A DNA stretch of 64,000 nucleotides, taken from positions 558,001 through 622,000 of the forward strand of contig CP064953.1 of assembly GCA_015679245.1 (NCBI GenBank), written 5' to 3'. The translations under genes and the position numbers were made by a program. The notes under the pieces are model-generated. The model saw nothing but the letters and a program-made list of their open reading frames with translations. It ran no database searches and had not been told where the DNA came from. Shown one piece after another: positions 43,636 to 53,778 of this stretch; the first letter of the stretch is position 1; each line of letters begins with the position of its first letter. This DNA is from Actinomycetaceae bacterium zg-1166. Its GTDB lineage: Bacteria; Actinomycetota; Actinomycetes; Actinomycetales; Actinomycetaceae.

Positions 43636-44547
43636 CTAGTCCTCGTGGCGTGTCTCCCCGCGCACTTTGACCATTCCTTCTTGCGACATTGTGGCGATGT
43701 GGCGCCCGTCCTGGAAGAAACGTGCGATGACGAGTCCTCGTCCGTTTTGTGCTGAAGGACTCTCAAGATCTGCGAGCACCCAACGTGAAAGATCGAAGTT
43801 GCGATGCCACCAAATTGCATGGTCAAGAGTGGCAATCGACATATGTGAGTTTGTCCAATGCAACCCATTGGCGCGCATCACCGGCTCTAACATGAACTGA
43901 TCGGCGGCATACCCCAGCATTGCTCGCTGCAATAAGCGTGAGGATCCTTCGGGCATTGGATTCCGTGTTCTGATCCATACTTGCTGGCGTGGGGTGCGTT
44001 CGGCGGCAGGTTTGACGAAAATATGTTCATCAATGTGGCGCATGTCGATAGCGTTTGTTGTGGACATAATGTGTCCCCATTCGTTGTCCACCTGCGCAAA
44101 GAAATCTACTGATGAGGGGATGTTCTCGGGTGAGGGAACTTCTGGCATCTGTGTGCCGAAAGCAGGGCCTGGTTGGCGGAGCTGGAAGGAGATGCGTGCC
44201 GTGAAAATGATGTGGCCGCTCTGAATTGCGCGCACCGAGCGCGTGGAGAAAGAGCGGCTGTCGTTAAGCTCAGTTACTTCGAATTCAATAGGGATATCAA
44301 TTTTCCCTGGGCGTAAGAATGCCGCAGTAATCGAATGAGCTAGACGTTCTTCGGGTCCTCCGGGTACGGTATCGGCTGCTACCATCGTCGCCTGGGCAAG
44401 TACCTGGCCGCCGTAAACACGCCCGGTAATCTGTGGAAGATTCGTTCCTAGGTAGCGGTTATCTCCCAGCCGTGTCAGGCGTAGGGTGTTAAAAAGCGAG
44501 GCAAGTGGCTCGGCTGTGCACTCGGGAAGTTCGATTTTCGATGTCAT
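43636..44547 (-). CDS. Acyl-CoA thioesterase II (TesB-like)
   Basis: 303 residues from the ATG after GAGGAGAGAT. It is a double hot-dog protein: RVYGGQVLAQATMVAADTVP in the first half, with AHSITAAFLRPGK, and a second-half core HWTNSHMSIATLDHAIWWHR with the active-site Asp (LDHAIW). C-terminal NGRGLVIARFFQDGRHIATM, then SQEG, matches TesB. It hydrolyses medium- and long-chain acyl-CoA in the cytosol. It is a single gene, leftward, beside the tRNA-Pro integration scar. Confidence 0.92.
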   Translation of the reverse strand: MTSKIELPECTAEPLASLFNTLRLTRLGDNRYLGTNLPQITGRVYGGQVLAQATMVAADTVPGGPEERLAHSITAAFLRPGKIDIPIEFEVTELNDSRSFSTRSVRAIQSGHIIFTARISFQLRQPGPAFGTQMPEVPSPENIPSSVDFFAQVDNEWGHIMSTTNAIDMRHIDEHIFVKPAAERTPRQQVWIRTRNPMPEGSSRLLQRAMLGYAADQFMLEPVMRANGLHWTNSHMSIATLDHAIWWHRNFDLSRWVLADLESPSAQNGRGLVIARFFQDGRHIATMSQEGMVKVRGETRHED

Positions 44548-45075
44548 ATCTCTCCTCACCGGCACCAGGACATTCCGTAGTTTGTGCAGCGACGACGAAT
44601 CCGCTCGTTACGGTAGCCCTTGCCGCACCCTCCTACTCTAATTGAGGTTTTGGCCTAGGGGTAAGCAAAGTTCCTAGAACCAGACTCTCAAAGCCCAACC
44701 GCCTAGCTTTGGCCTAGGGGTAAGCAAACCTCCGGCTCTGGACAACGCCTGATATGTGTTTCCTCGCTTTGGCAAAGGAGAATGCGGTATGTCGAGTGTT
44801 CGAGTGTTGTGGGCTCCGTACGTTTGGAAAGTACGGGTCGGAGACGGTGAACGTCAGGTTGCCCGGTTTGTGGGCTCGGTGCGTCTGGAAAGTGCGGGGA
44901 GGAAGAATCTAAGCGGAAGTGTCGGTGTACGCGCACGAGAAAATGAAAGAAGAGTGAAGAACCGAAGTTGAACTCCTCGGAGTTTCCGTGAACTCGCCTG
45001 TGCCTCGTGTGCGTCTTTCTGGCAGTATGAGCAGTGGATCAAAGGAGATTCGATTGATCCAGAAAGGTGGCATAG
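44548..45075. other. Intergenic region between tesB-like gene and malQ
   Basis: 528 bases between divergent genes. It holds an exact 21-bp direct repeat (see next entry) and, at about 44808-44900, a second pair of related segments of the form GTGGGCTC-(C/G)GT-CG-TGGAAAGT-CGGG. I see no credible gene. Confidence 0.5.
44649..44728. repeat. 21-bp direct repeat upstream of malQ
   Basis: TTTGGCCTAGGGGTAAGCAA plus A at 44649-44669 and exactly again at 44708-44728. Confidence 0.9.
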
Positions 45076-47334
45076 ATGTCTGTCCCACAGCGGCTCTTGC
45101 TCTGTGAACTTGCTGACGCTTACGGGGTGGGAACCCAGTATTGGTCGGCTAACGGCACCTTGGAGATCGTCGAGGACGAAACTCTCATCAAGGTGCTTGC
45201 AGCGATGGATGTGGACGCTCGCAGCGAGGAATCCGCGTATGCTGCCCTTGAGGAAGCTCATCTCGCTCCGTGGCGAGATATACTCCCCGCCTGCACCGTG
45301 GCGCGTGAAGGCTGCGTGAGTTATCTTCACCTCCATGTTCCACATGGCGCTGGGCTTGAGGTGGGGATCGAATTCGAGGAAGGGGGCTTCCTTGCACTTG
45401 AACAGGGCGAGGATTTTACCGAGCCTCGTCTCATTGACGGTATGCTTACCGGCCAGGCGACTTTCCTCATCCCAGGCGATCTTCCCTGGGGGTATCACAC
45501 CCTTGTCGCCTCAGTCGATCCGAGTTCAGCCTACGACGAATGCGCCCCGCAAGAGCCATCTACTCATCGTGCTGCACTAATCTATGCCCCGGCGCGTATT
45601 GAACTCCCCTCGGTTCAAAACAAACGCGGATGGGGAGTGATGGCTCAGCTCTACTCGGTGCGTTCCCATACGTCGTGGGGAGTAGGAGATGCTTCTGATC
45701 TCGCTGAACTCTGTGCCATTTTCGGCGAGATGGGTGGCGATTTCGTACTCGTTAATCCACTCCATGCTGCTGAACTGACAGGGCATATGACCCCTTCGCC
45801 CTACCTTCCTGTGACGAGGCGCTTCTTCAACCCGATCTACATTCGTGTGGAAGATATTGATGAATACGCCTATCTTCGCCCGGGCCAGCGCGCCAAAATT
45901 GACGCTCTTGCAGCTGGTTCGCGTGCTTTAAGCGAGGTCAATGGAATTATTGACCGTGATACCTCGTGGGCAAATAAGCGTGAAGCTCTTCGCGTGATTT
46001 TTACTGCTCCACGTAGTCATTCGCGCCAGCGAGCATTTGAACGTTTTACTGCCGAACAAGGAAAAGGTCTCGAAGATTTCGCTCTCTGGTGTGCAGTACG
46101 TGAAGCGGGGGAGGGGAACTTCCCTGAAGGCTTCGATTCCCCGGATTCTCCCGCGGCTAAGGAAGCCCGAACGGTTTACGCCCAATCCATTGAGTTTTAC
46201 TCTTGGCTACAGTGGATTCTCGACAATCAGCTTGCTCGTGCGCAACGCGTAGCTCGTGAGAGTGGCATGAGCATCGGAATTTTCCATGATTTAGCTGTGG
46301 GTGTGCATCCTGTCGGATCGGACACGTGGGCGACTCCCGATGTTTTCGCTCAAGCTGTGACTGTAGGTGCTCCACCGGATGTGTACAACCCTCTAGGTCA
46401 GAATTGGTCACAGCCACCCTGGCGCCCCGATGCTCTTGCTCGTCAGGCATACGCTCCCATGCGCGACCTTGTACGTACGGTGATGCGCCATGCGGGTGGT
46501 ATCCGTGTGGATCACATTATGGGACTCTTCCGCCTCTGGTGGATCCCCGAGGGAAATGCTCCCTCCCAGGGTGCCTATGTTCGCTTCGACCATGAAGCTC
46601 TCGTCAGTGTGCTTGTCCTTGAGGCGTGTCGAGCTGGAGCTCTCGTCGTTGGTGAAGATCTCGGTACTGTGGAGCCGTGGGTGCGCGATTTCCTCGCTGA
46701 TCGTGGGATTCTTGGAACCTCAGTACTGTGGTTTGAACAGGATGAGACGGGGCATTTCCTTTCTCCGGAGCACATCCGTTCCACCACGCTCGCTACGGTG
46801 GATACGCATGATCTTCCTCCCTTGGCGGGTTACCTTGACGGTGAACATGTGAGGATTCGCGAGAGTCTCAACCTGCTTGTCGATCCTCCTGCTCGTGTAT
46901 GGAAGGAAGCCCAGGAAGAACGTGCGCGGATGGTGAGTACACTCGAAGGTGCTGGTCTCCTCAATGCGCAATCGCCCCGTGCGAGGCTCGACCCTCGTGG
47001 TGAGGCTATCGATGATCTTCAAGACGAAGCCGCCAAGGCGGAAGCTGCTTTCCATGCGGCGGCTAGTGCCAGTTATAGCGAAGAGGCAATTATCGAGGCG
47101 ATGCACTGCTACATTGCGCGTACACCTGCTGAACTTATCGCTATTTCCCTCGTCGATTGTGTAGGGGAGAAGCGTGCACAGAACCAGCCAGGTACAAATA
47201 ATGAGTATCCAAATTGGCGTGTTCCCTTGGCTGATGAGACGAATGAGCTTGTGTTTGTTGAAGATCTTCCGACGAATGAGCGCCTTCATTCGCTCATTCG
47301 GGGATTTACTGCTGAACTTATATCACAACGCTGA
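45076..47334 (+). CDS. malQ: 4-alpha-glucanotransferase
   Basis: 752 residues from the ATG behind AAAGGTGG. An N-terminal extension of about 150 residues, usual in actinobacterial MalQ, precedes the GH77 barrel. Catalytic positions are visible: nucleophile D in GGIRVDHIMGLFRLWW, general acid E in LVVGEDLGTVEPWVR and stabilising D in TVDTHDLPPLAGY. Other family blocks are SHTSWGVGDASDL and SPYLPVTRRFFNPIYI. It transfers maltosyl units between glucans in maltodextrin and glycogen metabolism. PTS EIIB and EIIA genes follow 210 bases later. Confidence 0.95.
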   Translation: MSVPQRLLLCELADAYGVGTQYWSANGTLEIVEDETLIKVLAAMDVDARSEESAYAALEEAHLAPWRDILPACTVAREGCVSYLHLHVPHGAGLEVGIEFEEGGFLALEQGEDFTEPRLIDGMLTGQATFLIPGDLPWGYHTLVASVDPSSAYDECAPQEPSTHRAALIYAPARIELPSVQNKRGWGVMAQLYSVRSHTSWGVGDASDLAELCAIFGEMGGDFVLVNPLHAAELTGHMTPSPYLPVTRRFFNPIYIRVEDIDEYAYLRPGQRAKIDALAAGSRALSEVNGIIDRDTSWANKREALRVIFTAPRSHSRQRAFERFTAEQGKGLEDFALWCAVREAGEGNFPEGFDSPDSPAAKEARTVYAQSIEFYSWLQWILDNQLARAQRVARESGMSIGIFHDLAVGVHPVGSDTWATPDVFAQAVTVGAPPDVYNPLGQNWSQPPWRPDALARQAYAPMRDLVRTVMRHAGGIRVDHIMGLFRLWWIPEGNAPSQGAYVRFDHEALVSVLVLEACRAGALVVGEDLGTVEPWVRDFLADRGILGTSVLWFEQDETGHFLSPEHIRSTTLATVDTHDLPPLAGYLDGEHVRIRESLNLLVDPPARVWKEAQEERARMVSTLEGAGLLNAQSPRARLDPRGEAIDDLQDEAAKAEAAFHAAASASYSEEAIIEAMHCYIARTPAELIAISLVDCVGEKRAQNQPGTNNEYPNWRVPLADETNELVFVEDLPTNERLHSLIRGFTAELISQR

Positions 47335-47544
47335 AGGCGATGAGCTGAGCATGTATCGAACACTGGGGACACAAGTCCTTGGTGGGAGTGGGGGTACACC
47401 TCGTGCTCACAGCGAAGATAGTGCATGTATCTTTTAATTCGCGACCTTATGACGCAAAACGAGTAGGCTGAGAGATGAGTGTGGCATGGCTCGCATTGCG
47501 TGCTCATGCAGCGAAGAGCCACGACGAGAACACGGGAGATAACG

Positions 47545-47772
47545 GTGGATGCACAGATGATCCTTACGGCCCTTGGCGGGTCAGATAATATCGCTGACCT
47601 TGAGGCCTGTATTACGCGCTTGCGCGTAGAGGCACAACACGTGGAGGCGGTGGATGAAGCCGCACTGCGCGAAGCAGGAGTCTACGGTGTCGTCATCCAA
47701 GGAAACGTGGTGCAAGTGGTGGTAGGTCCCGAAGCTGACCATCTCTGCGAAGCTCTCTCTGCACTGCGCTAA
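47545..47772 (+). CDS. PTS glucose-type EIIB domain protein
   Basis: 75 residues from a GTG preceded by GGGAG. A single EIIB domain: ILTALGGSDNIADLEACITR with the phosphorylated cysteine in EACITRLR, then VYGVVIQGNVVQVVVGPEAD. It passes phosphate from EIIA to sugar entering through an EIIC permease. No EIIC gene is nearby, so the permease must be encoded elsewhere. The EIIA gene follows after 10 bases with AAAGGAGG between. Confidence 0.9.
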   Translation: MDAQMILTALGGSDNIADLEACITRLRVEAQHVEAVDEAALREAGVYGVVIQGNVVQVVVGPEADHLCEALSALR

Positions 47773-47782
47773 AGGAGGATAT

Positions 47783-48250
47783 ATGGAGCTCACACTTTTG
47801 GCTCCCGTCTCAGGCAAACTCGTCGAGATAAGTGAAGTGCCCGACCCTGTCTTTGCTGAGGGTAGTGTTGGTCCTGGCGCAGCTATTGAGCCTTTCCCCG
47901 GTGGTCTCACCGTACTTTCTCCCGTAGCAGGAACCGTACGCAAAGCGATCCCTCACGGCGGGGTAATCGAGACTCCCGAAGGAGTACACGTTCTTATACA
48001 TATGGGGATCAATACTGTGAACCTGCGAGGTGCCGGGTTTACGATGCTTGTACGCCCCGATCAAAGGGTAGAAGCTGGCCAGCCGATTGTCCTCTGGTCT
48101 ACGGATGTGGCACAGATCGAAGGGTTTGCCCTCTGTTCTCCAGTCCTCGTTCTTGGCGCAAAACAAGAAAACATTTCCTTCGCCACCCCTGGCCCGAACG
48201 TGGAAGCAGGCAAGCCCTTCCTCACCGTGAAGCTCCCGCATCTTTCATGA
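47783..48250 (+). CDS. PTS glucose-type EIIA protein
   Basis: 155 residues. The EIIA-Glc fold has the two active-site histidines: IPHGGVIETPEGVHVLIHMG, where the second, in LIHMGINTV, is the phosphorylation site. PLSPVAGTV-type TVLSPVAGTVRKAI and GFALCSPVLVLGA also fit. It accepts phosphate from HPr and donates it to EIIB. Co-transcribed with the EIIB gene, and possibly with malQ. Confidence 0.92.
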   Translation: MELTLLAPVSGKLVEISEVPDPVFAEGSVGPGAAIEPFPGGLTVLSPVAGTVRKAIPHGGVIETPEGVHVLIHMGINTVNLRGAGFTMLVRPDQRVEAGQPIVLWSTDVAQIEGFALCSPVLVLGAKQENISFATPGPNVEAGKPFLTVKLPHLS

Positions 48251-48283
48251 GAGTGGAATAGGTTCTACGTAGGAAATACTCCT

Positions 48284-48315
48284 GGCATGTATCTCTCTTA
48301 TGAGAGATACATGCC
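48284..48315. terminator. Hairpin after the EIIA gene
   Basis: A perfect 14-bp stem GGCATGTATCTCTC/GAGAGATACATGCC with a 4-base loop, 33 bases after the EIIA stop. No long T-tract. Confidence 0.7.
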
Positions 48316-48337
48316 TCATGGGAGGGATACGCCAGGA

Positions 48338-48377
48338 GTGTGGTGTGGCGAGCCTCGTTTGGGTCGCCACACCACAC
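48338..48377. terminator. Hairpin facing the end of pepN
   Basis: A perfect 14-bp stem GTGTGGTGTGGCGA/TCGCCACACCACAC with a 12-base loop, 12 bases beyond the pepN stop. With the preceding hairpin it separates two convergent units. Confidence 0.7.
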
Positions 48378-48389
48378 CTCAGGTGAATA

Positions 48390-50948
48390 CTAGCGCTGAG
48401 AATCTACCTGCTGAGCACGTACTGCGCGTTCAGCACGATCCACAGATTCGCTGACAAGACGGATACATGCAGGAGCAACGTCTTTGTGGTTTTCCAACCA
48501 TTCGTGGCCAAGAGCGAGGAGATCCACACCTAGATCTGTGCGACCAGCTAGTTGGATTGGGAAGGCGTACTCAAGCATATTCTTCGCAATCTCAACTGTG
48601 TGGTTATCCCACTGAGCCTGTGCGTTCTCGTAATAACGTTCGGCATAAGGGATAAGCGAGCTCGCATCGGAGGCAGCAATACCCAGGCAGAGGTTACGCT
48701 GAACAGTGTTAGAGACTTCGTTGCCAGTGATCTCTGTCCACACGTGTTCACGCACCGCCGGATCTGGCATAGCTCCGCGTGCCTGCGCGGAGTAAATCTG
48801 CCCGTAGCTCGTTGAGTCACGCTCAAACTCCGCTTCAATTTCGGCCATCGTGATGCGCCCGGCAGCAGCGAGTGCCACAAGAATAAGCCAACGTTGCTCG
48901 GCATCTACTTCGTAGCCTACGGGAACACCTGTGCCGTTGAGCCAGCCTGTGATCGTCTCATAGTGTTCTGGTGTGCGAGCAAACTTCATGAATGCACCAG
49001 CTAGCTGGAGCTGATGATCTGAACCTGCGGTAGCAGAAGAAAGGATTTCTTCGATGCGCGCAGCGGCACGATTCCCAAGTGCGTTACGGTTATCGAGAGC
49101 AGCGTAGAGTGTTGCGGCCATGTGGAGTTGACGAATCGTCATCCGCAGCACGGTGCCGTCAGTCTCATCAGCAATAGCCTTCAGGGCGATTTCTACGTAA
49201 TCGGAGGCTGCCATAAGCCCATCGCGGCACATATCCCACGCTGAATTCAGCACACTCGTACGTGCGAGATGATCATCGAATGCGTCGAGGTATTCCACGG
49301 CAAAGGCAAGCGAGGCCGGATCGAGGCGGAACTTACCATAGGCGTAGTCATGATCGTTGATGAGGAGAAGATTGGGGCGTTTTTTCCCAAGGAAGGCTTC
49401 GACATTCGTCGCCTCGCCATCGATATCAAGCTCAACGTTATCAACGCGTACAAGGTGCCCATTCTCAAGGTTGAAAGCACCAACGGCAAGTCGGTGGGGA
49501 CGCAGTGAGGAACGGCCATCTGATTCTTGGCGGATGACGAAGCTCGTGATCGTGTTGTCCTCATCCACTTCGATCTCGGGGGAGAAGATGTTGACGCCAG
49601 ATTCTTCCAGCCAGAGCTTTGTCCAGCGGGAGAGATCGCGTCCGGAGGATTTCTCTAGTTCGGCGAGGAGATCAGTGAGTTCGGCGTTGCTCCAGGCGTA
49701 CTTGGCGATGTAGGAACGTACTCCGGCTAGGAATTCGTCGAGCCCCACCCACGCGGCAAGCTGTTTGAGCACAGAAGCACCTTTGCCGTAGGTAATACCG
49801 TCAAAATTGACGAGTACTGTTTCGAGATCCACCACATCGGCGGCAATTGGATGAGTGGAGGGGAGCTGATCCTCGGCGGTAGCCCAGGATTTCTCCGAGG
49901 TGAGGAAGGTTGTCCACGCGTCGGTCAAGCGGGTATTTTCCGCAGCAGCAAGGTGACTCATGTACTCGGCAAACGATTCGTTCAACCAGAGGTCATCCCA
50001 CCACTTCATCGTCACGAGGTCACCAAACCACATGTGTGCCTGTTCGTGAAGAATCGTGAGGATACGGCGATCAATCATTGCCCCTGTGGGCTTGGTACGG
50101 AACACATAGCTCTCGACGAAGGTGACGTTCCCCGGATGCTCCATAGCGCCAGCATTGTATTCGGGGCAGAAAATCTGATCGTACTTGCGGAAGGGGTAAG
50201 GGCGGCTGTAGTTCTTCTCGTAGAACTCGAAACCTTGTTTTGTAATGAGGAAGATTTCCTCAGGATCCAGATACTGTGCCAGTGACTTGCGTGCCCACAC
50301 GCCTAGAGGAATTTCGCGCCCATCGATGGAGATGTAGGGGTCTCCTTCCACGCCGTCATAGGGGCCGGCAACGATAGAGGTGAGGTAGGTGGACATCTTC
50401 TCAGTGGGGGTGAAATCCCAACGTGCCACGCTTTCGCCCGCAGGAACTGGAGCTGGCGAAGGAGAGTTAGAAAAGACGCGCCACGATGCTGGAGCCGTGA
50501 TGGAGAACGTGTAGGTGGCTTTGAGATCAGGCTGCTCAAAATTGGCAAAAACGCGACGAGCATCTCCCACCTCGAATTGGGAGTAAAGGTAGATTTCGCC
50601 GTCGGCTGGATCAACGTAGCGATGTAGGCCTTCTCCCGTATGCGAGTATTCCATCGTCGATTCGATGCGAAGCGTATTGTGCTCGGCCAGATTGCTGATC
50701 GGTAGGCGCGAATCGGCAAAAGTTGCTGGATCAAGCTCTATTCCGTTGAGAGTTGCGCGCTCAAGAGAGCGAGCAATGAGGTCGACGAAGGTGGAGGCAC
50801 CTGGTGTGGCATCAAATGTGATCTCGGTGGTGCTCGTGAAAGTCTCGTCGCTTCTTTGCGAGAGATCAAGGCTAATGAGGTACTCCGATGTGGAGATGAT
50901 CTGCGAGCGTGCGGCTGCTTCCTCGCGTGTCAAATTGGTGCCTGGCAT
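48390..50948 (-). CDS. pepN: Aminopeptidase N (M1 family)
   Basis: 852 residues from the second ATG (50948), which has AAAGG at proper distance; the first ATG, two codons upstream, abuts that site. M1 hallmarks are the exopeptidase box GAMEHPGNVTF (GAMEN variant) and the zinc site HEQAHMWFGDLVTMKWW with NESFAEYM supplying the third ligand. The ERAP1-like C-terminal domain fills the last 350 residues. It removes N-terminal residues from peptides in the cytosol. It lies downstream of the M13 peptidase gene's end region, same strand, 285 bases apart. Confidence 0.96.
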   Translation of the reverse strand: MPGTNLTREEAAARSQIISTSEYLISLDLSQRSDETFTSTTEITFDATPGASTFVDLIARSLERATLNGIELDPATFADSRLPISNLAEHNTLRIESTMEYSHTGEGLHRYVDPADGEIYLYSQFEVGDARRVFANFEQPDLKATYTFSITAPASWRVFSNSPSPAPVPAGESVARWDFTPTEKMSTYLTSIVAGPYDGVEGDPYISIDGREIPLGVWARKSLAQYLDPEEIFLITKQGFEFYEKNYSRPYPFRKYDQIFCPEYNAGAMEHPGNVTFVESYVFRTKPTGAMIDRRILTILHEQAHMWFGDLVTMKWWDDLWLNESFAEYMSHLAAAENTRLTDAWTTFLTSEKSWATAEDQLPSTHPIAADVVDLETVLVNFDGITYGKGASVLKQLAAWVGLDEFLAGVRSYIAKYAWSNAELTDLLAELEKSSGRDLSRWTKLWLEESGVNIFSPEIEVDEDNTITSFVIRQESDGRSSLRPHRLAVGAFNLENGHLVRVDNVELDIDGEATNVEAFLGKKRPNLLLINDHDYAYGKFRLDPASLAFAVEYLDAFDDHLARTSVLNSAWDMCRDGLMAASDYVEIALKAIADETDGTVLRMTIRQLHMAATLYAALDNRNALGNRAAARIEEILSSATAGSDHQLQLAGAFMKFARTPEHYETITGWLNGTGVPVGYEVDAEQRWLILVALAAAGRITMAEIEAEFERDSTSYGQIYSAQARGAMPDPAVREHVWTEITGNEVSNTVQRNLCLGIAASDASSLIPYAERYYENAQAQWDNHTVEIAKNMLEYAFPIQLAGRTDLGVDLLALGHEWLENHKDVAPACIRLVSESVDRAERAVRAQQVDSQR

Positions 50949-51019
50949 GGACATCCTTTCTCTATACGAAACCTATTCAAGCCTACGCGGTTTGTGAGGA
51001 AGGTGCGATGTCACTCTGG

Positions 51020-51102
51020 TTAAGAGGTGACACGAGGGTGGGGCGGAAAGAGCAGTATCTGGGACGAGGATCACCGGGCTAAGAGGTGACGCGAGGGTGG
51101 AG
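51020..51102. repeat. Near-identical direct repeat upstream of pepN
   Basis: TAAGAGGTGACACGAGGGTG at about 51021 recurs at about 51080 with one base changed (GACGCGAGG). It lies in the 284-base gap between pepN and the M13 peptidase gene, which holds no gene. Confidence 0.75.
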
Positions 51103-51232
51103 CTGTTATCTGTGCAGGTGATATCGCACTAGTTAGGGGAATGACACTGCGTGGAATATCATCGTCAACTTTTACAGATAAGGTGAGAGCCACAGCATCT
51201 GCCCGTGACCCTCACCCTCAGATGTGGAAGAT

Positions 51233-53251
51233 CTACCCCCAGATATGTACCCTTTCGTGGGGAGCGAGGTAGAGTTCGTCACCTTCACGCACGTCAAAGG
51301 CATGGGCGAAGGCATCCACATTTTTCACTGTGCCGTTGCATCGGAACTCCTGGGGTGAATGCGGATCAGTGGCGATACGCGTGGTGAGGAGTTCATCGCG
51401 TACCTTGCCCTGCCACACGCGAGCATAGGAGAGGAAAATGCGCTGTTCACCCGTGAAACCGTCAAGCACGGGAGCTTCCTTAAGGTTGAGTCCTTCGCGT
51501 TCAAGGTAAATCTCGTAGGCTTTGAGAGCGATCGTCAGGCCGCCAAGATCGCCGATGTTTTCACCCAAGGTGAGCGCTCCTTGCACGTGATGAGGCGAAT
51601 CTGCGCCGAACTGCACCGGAATATACGCATCAAACTGTCCAACGAGAGCTGCCGTGCGCTTCTCAAATTCTGATCGATCGCTCTGCGTCCACCAGTTGCG
51701 CAGAGTGCCATCGGCATCGTACTTAGAACCCTGATCGTCGAAACCATGGCCGATCTCGTGGCCGATCACCGCCCCGATTCCTCCATAGTTGAGAGCTGGA
51801 TCGCGTTCGGGATCGAAGAAGGGGAACTGGAGGATCGCAGCCGGGAATACGATTTCGTTCCACACCGGGTTGTAGTAGGCATTGACTGTTTGGGGTGTCA
51901 TATACCACTCAGTACGATCGACTGGCGTGCCCAGTTTCGCGCGGGAGCGATCAAACTCGAATGCATTGATCGCCCGAATGTTTTCCAGGAGTTCCTCGCT
52001 GGCAGACAGTGCAGAATAATCGATCCACTTCTCTGGATAGCCGATCTTGGGGGCGAAAGTATCAACCTTGGCTAGCGCCTTCTTCTTCGTATCTTCGCCC
52101 ATCCATTCCAGAGAGCGGATGGCACGGCGGTAGGCTTCAAGCAAATCGGCTACAAGCACATCCATCTTGGCTTTGTGTTCGGGCGGGAAATGCGTGGCTA
52201 CGTAGATCTTGCCTACAGCTTCACCCAGTGAACCATTGATGAGCTGTACGCCGCGCTTCCAGCGCTCGCGCTGAGTGGGGGTGCCAGAAAGAGTGCGCCC
52301 AAAGAAATCGAAGCTCGTGGCGTCAATGTCATGAGTGAGATAGGAGCCACGTGCCACGAAGATACGCCAGAAGGTGTAGGTCTTGAGATCTTCGAGGGAT
52401 GTGGACTCCCAGATCTTCGCGGCTTCGCACAGCGGTTGCGGGGAGAAAACGTTTACTTCGGTGAGTTGAGCTGTGGTGAAGCCTGCCGCGGACATTGCTT
52501 CATCCCACTCGAAGCCAGGTGTTGAGGCCACAAAGTCTGCCCAGGTCATAGGGTTATTGATCTTATCGGTATCTCGTGAATCCACGACGCTCATGTGGTG
52601 GCTCGCGATTTTCTCTTCAAGGGTGAAGATCACTTTGGCTCGGGCTTGGCATTCCTCGTAGCTCCAGCCGAAGTACTGCGGGTAGGTGAGGAGAAAATCC
52701 TTGAACTTCTCCACGATCTCGGCATATTGAGGCTCACGGTAGTAGGCCTCGTCGGGAAGGGTGAGGCCGGATTGCCACATCTCCAGGATATTTCGGTTCG
52801 GATCGTTGATATCGGCATCCACACCTAAGCCGAAGAAAGTGGATACGCCGGTGCGCTGTAAAGAACCGAGTGCGGAGGCAAGTTCAGACTTCGTCGTTGC
52901 CTCCTCAACGAGGTGAAGGTCAGACTCAAGACCTGCGAGCCCGCGTTCCTCTAGGCGTACCTCGTCCATCCATGAACGGTAAATCTGGCCGATTTTGCGG
53001 GCTTCCTCGCGCGTTTCTTCAGGAAGGGCTTCGAGAGCCTCGGGAGATTCAAGATTGGCAATAATTGCGGCCACGTCTTTTTCTGCCTGAACGACGAGAT
53101 CGATAAAGCTACCGGCTGTGGGAAGATCGTCGGGAATCGGTGTCTCGCGCAACCAAGTGCCGTTGACATAACGGAAGAGATCATCTTGGGGGCGAACAGC
53201 TTCGTCTACCCCGCTCAGTACTGCAGCCATATCTGTACGTGTTGCGTCCAT
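51233..53251 (-). CDS. M13-family metallopeptidase (neprilysin/PepO-like)
   Basis: 672 residues, full length. N-terminal M13 domain from LFRYVNGTWLRETPIPDD. The catalytic core shows NEIVFPAAILQFPFFD, zinc motif IGAVIGHEIGHGFDDQGSKY and the third ligand in ENIGDLGGLTIALKAY. The C-terminal CNGTVKNVDAFAHAFDV region binds substrate. No signal peptide is seen, so it is probably cytosolic, as in lactic acid bacteria and many actinobacteria. It cleaves small peptides internally and with PepN would complete peptide breakdown. Confidence 0.95.
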   Translation of the reverse strand: MDATRTDMAAVLSGVDEAVRPQDDLFRYVNGTWLRETPIPDDLPTAGSFIDLVVQAEKDVAAIIANLESPEALEALPEETREEARKIGQIYRSWMDEVRLEERGLAGLESDLHLVEEATTKSELASALGSLQRTGVSTFFGLGVDADINDPNRNILEMWQSGLTLPDEAYYREPQYAEIVEKFKDFLLTYPQYFGWSYEECQARAKVIFTLEEKIASHHMSVVDSRDTDKINNPMTWADFVASTPGFEWDEAMSAAGFTTAQLTEVNVFSPQPLCEAAKIWESTSLEDLKTYTFWRIFVARGSYLTHDIDATSFDFFGRTLSGTPTQRERWKRGVQLINGSLGEAVGKIYVATHFPPEHKAKMDVLVADLLEAYRRAIRSLEWMGEDTKKKALAKVDTFAPKIGYPEKWIDYSALSASEELLENIRAINAFEFDRSRAKLGTPVDRTEWYMTPQTVNAYYNPVWNEIVFPAAILQFPFFDPERDPALNYGGIGAVIGHEIGHGFDDQGSKYDADGTLRNWWTQSDRSEFEKRTAALVGQFDAYIPVQFGADSPHHVQGALTLGENIGDLGGLTIALKAYEIYLEREGLNLKEAPVLDGFTGEQRIFLSYARVWQGKVRDELLTTRIATDPHSPQEFRCNGTVKNVDAFAHAFDVREGDELYLAPHERVHIWG

Positions 53252-53325
53252 AGGCCTAGCTTACGCAAGGTTGTGGGGAAGAAAGTCCGATTCATCGGTG
53301 CGTGAAAGCACGTAACATTACTCAC

Positions 53326-53778
53326 ATGCGTATTCATATTGCTTCAGATCACGCCGGTTTCGAACTCAAGGAGTATCTCGTGAGTGAACTGGCTAAGGCC
53401 GGGCACGAGATCGTGGATCACGGCGCCACCACTTACGATGCCCTTGACGATTATCCGACCACATGTATTCCGTGTGGAGAGGCTGTGGTAGCCGATCCTG
53501 GTTCGTTGGGAATTGTTCTAGGTGGTTCGGGTAACGGCGAACAGATTGCTGCGAATAAGGTAGATGGCGTGCGCGCAGTTCTTGCTTGGAGCGTGGAGAC
53601 GGCCAAGCTAGGGCGCGAGCACAACAACGCCAACGTCATTTCTGTGGGCGCTCGGATGCATCCGAAGGAAGAGGCTCTTTCTTTCGTGATGGCCTTTATC
53701 GAGACTCCCTTCTCTGGCGATGAACGTCACCAGAGAAGAATTGACCTTCTCTTAGGGTATGAGGCCGCGCGTCACTGA
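53326..53778 (+). CDS. rpiB: Ribose-5-phosphate isomerase B
   Basis: 150 residues from MRIHIASDHAGFELKEYL, a typical start although the ribosome binding site is weak. Active-site features are HIASDHAGFELK, the cysteine in DDYPTTCIPCGEAV, and LGGSGNGEQIAANKVDGVRA, the actinobacterial form of the phosphate loop. It interconverts ribose-5-phosphate and ribulose-5-phosphate in the pentose phosphate pathway. The gene stands alone. Confidence 0.94.
   Translation: MRIHIASDHAGFELKEYLVSELAKAGHEIVDHGATTYDALDDYPTTCIPCGEAVVADPGSLGIVLGGSGNGEQIAANKVDGVRAVLAWSVETAKLGREHNNANVISVGARMHPKEEALSFVMAFIETPFSGDERHQRRIDLLLGYEAARH

Noticed and set aside
44756-44971. 71-codon frame upstream of malQ
   Set aside because: It overlaps a set of direct repeats and reads as low-complexity Arg/Val/Gly sequence with no conserved block.
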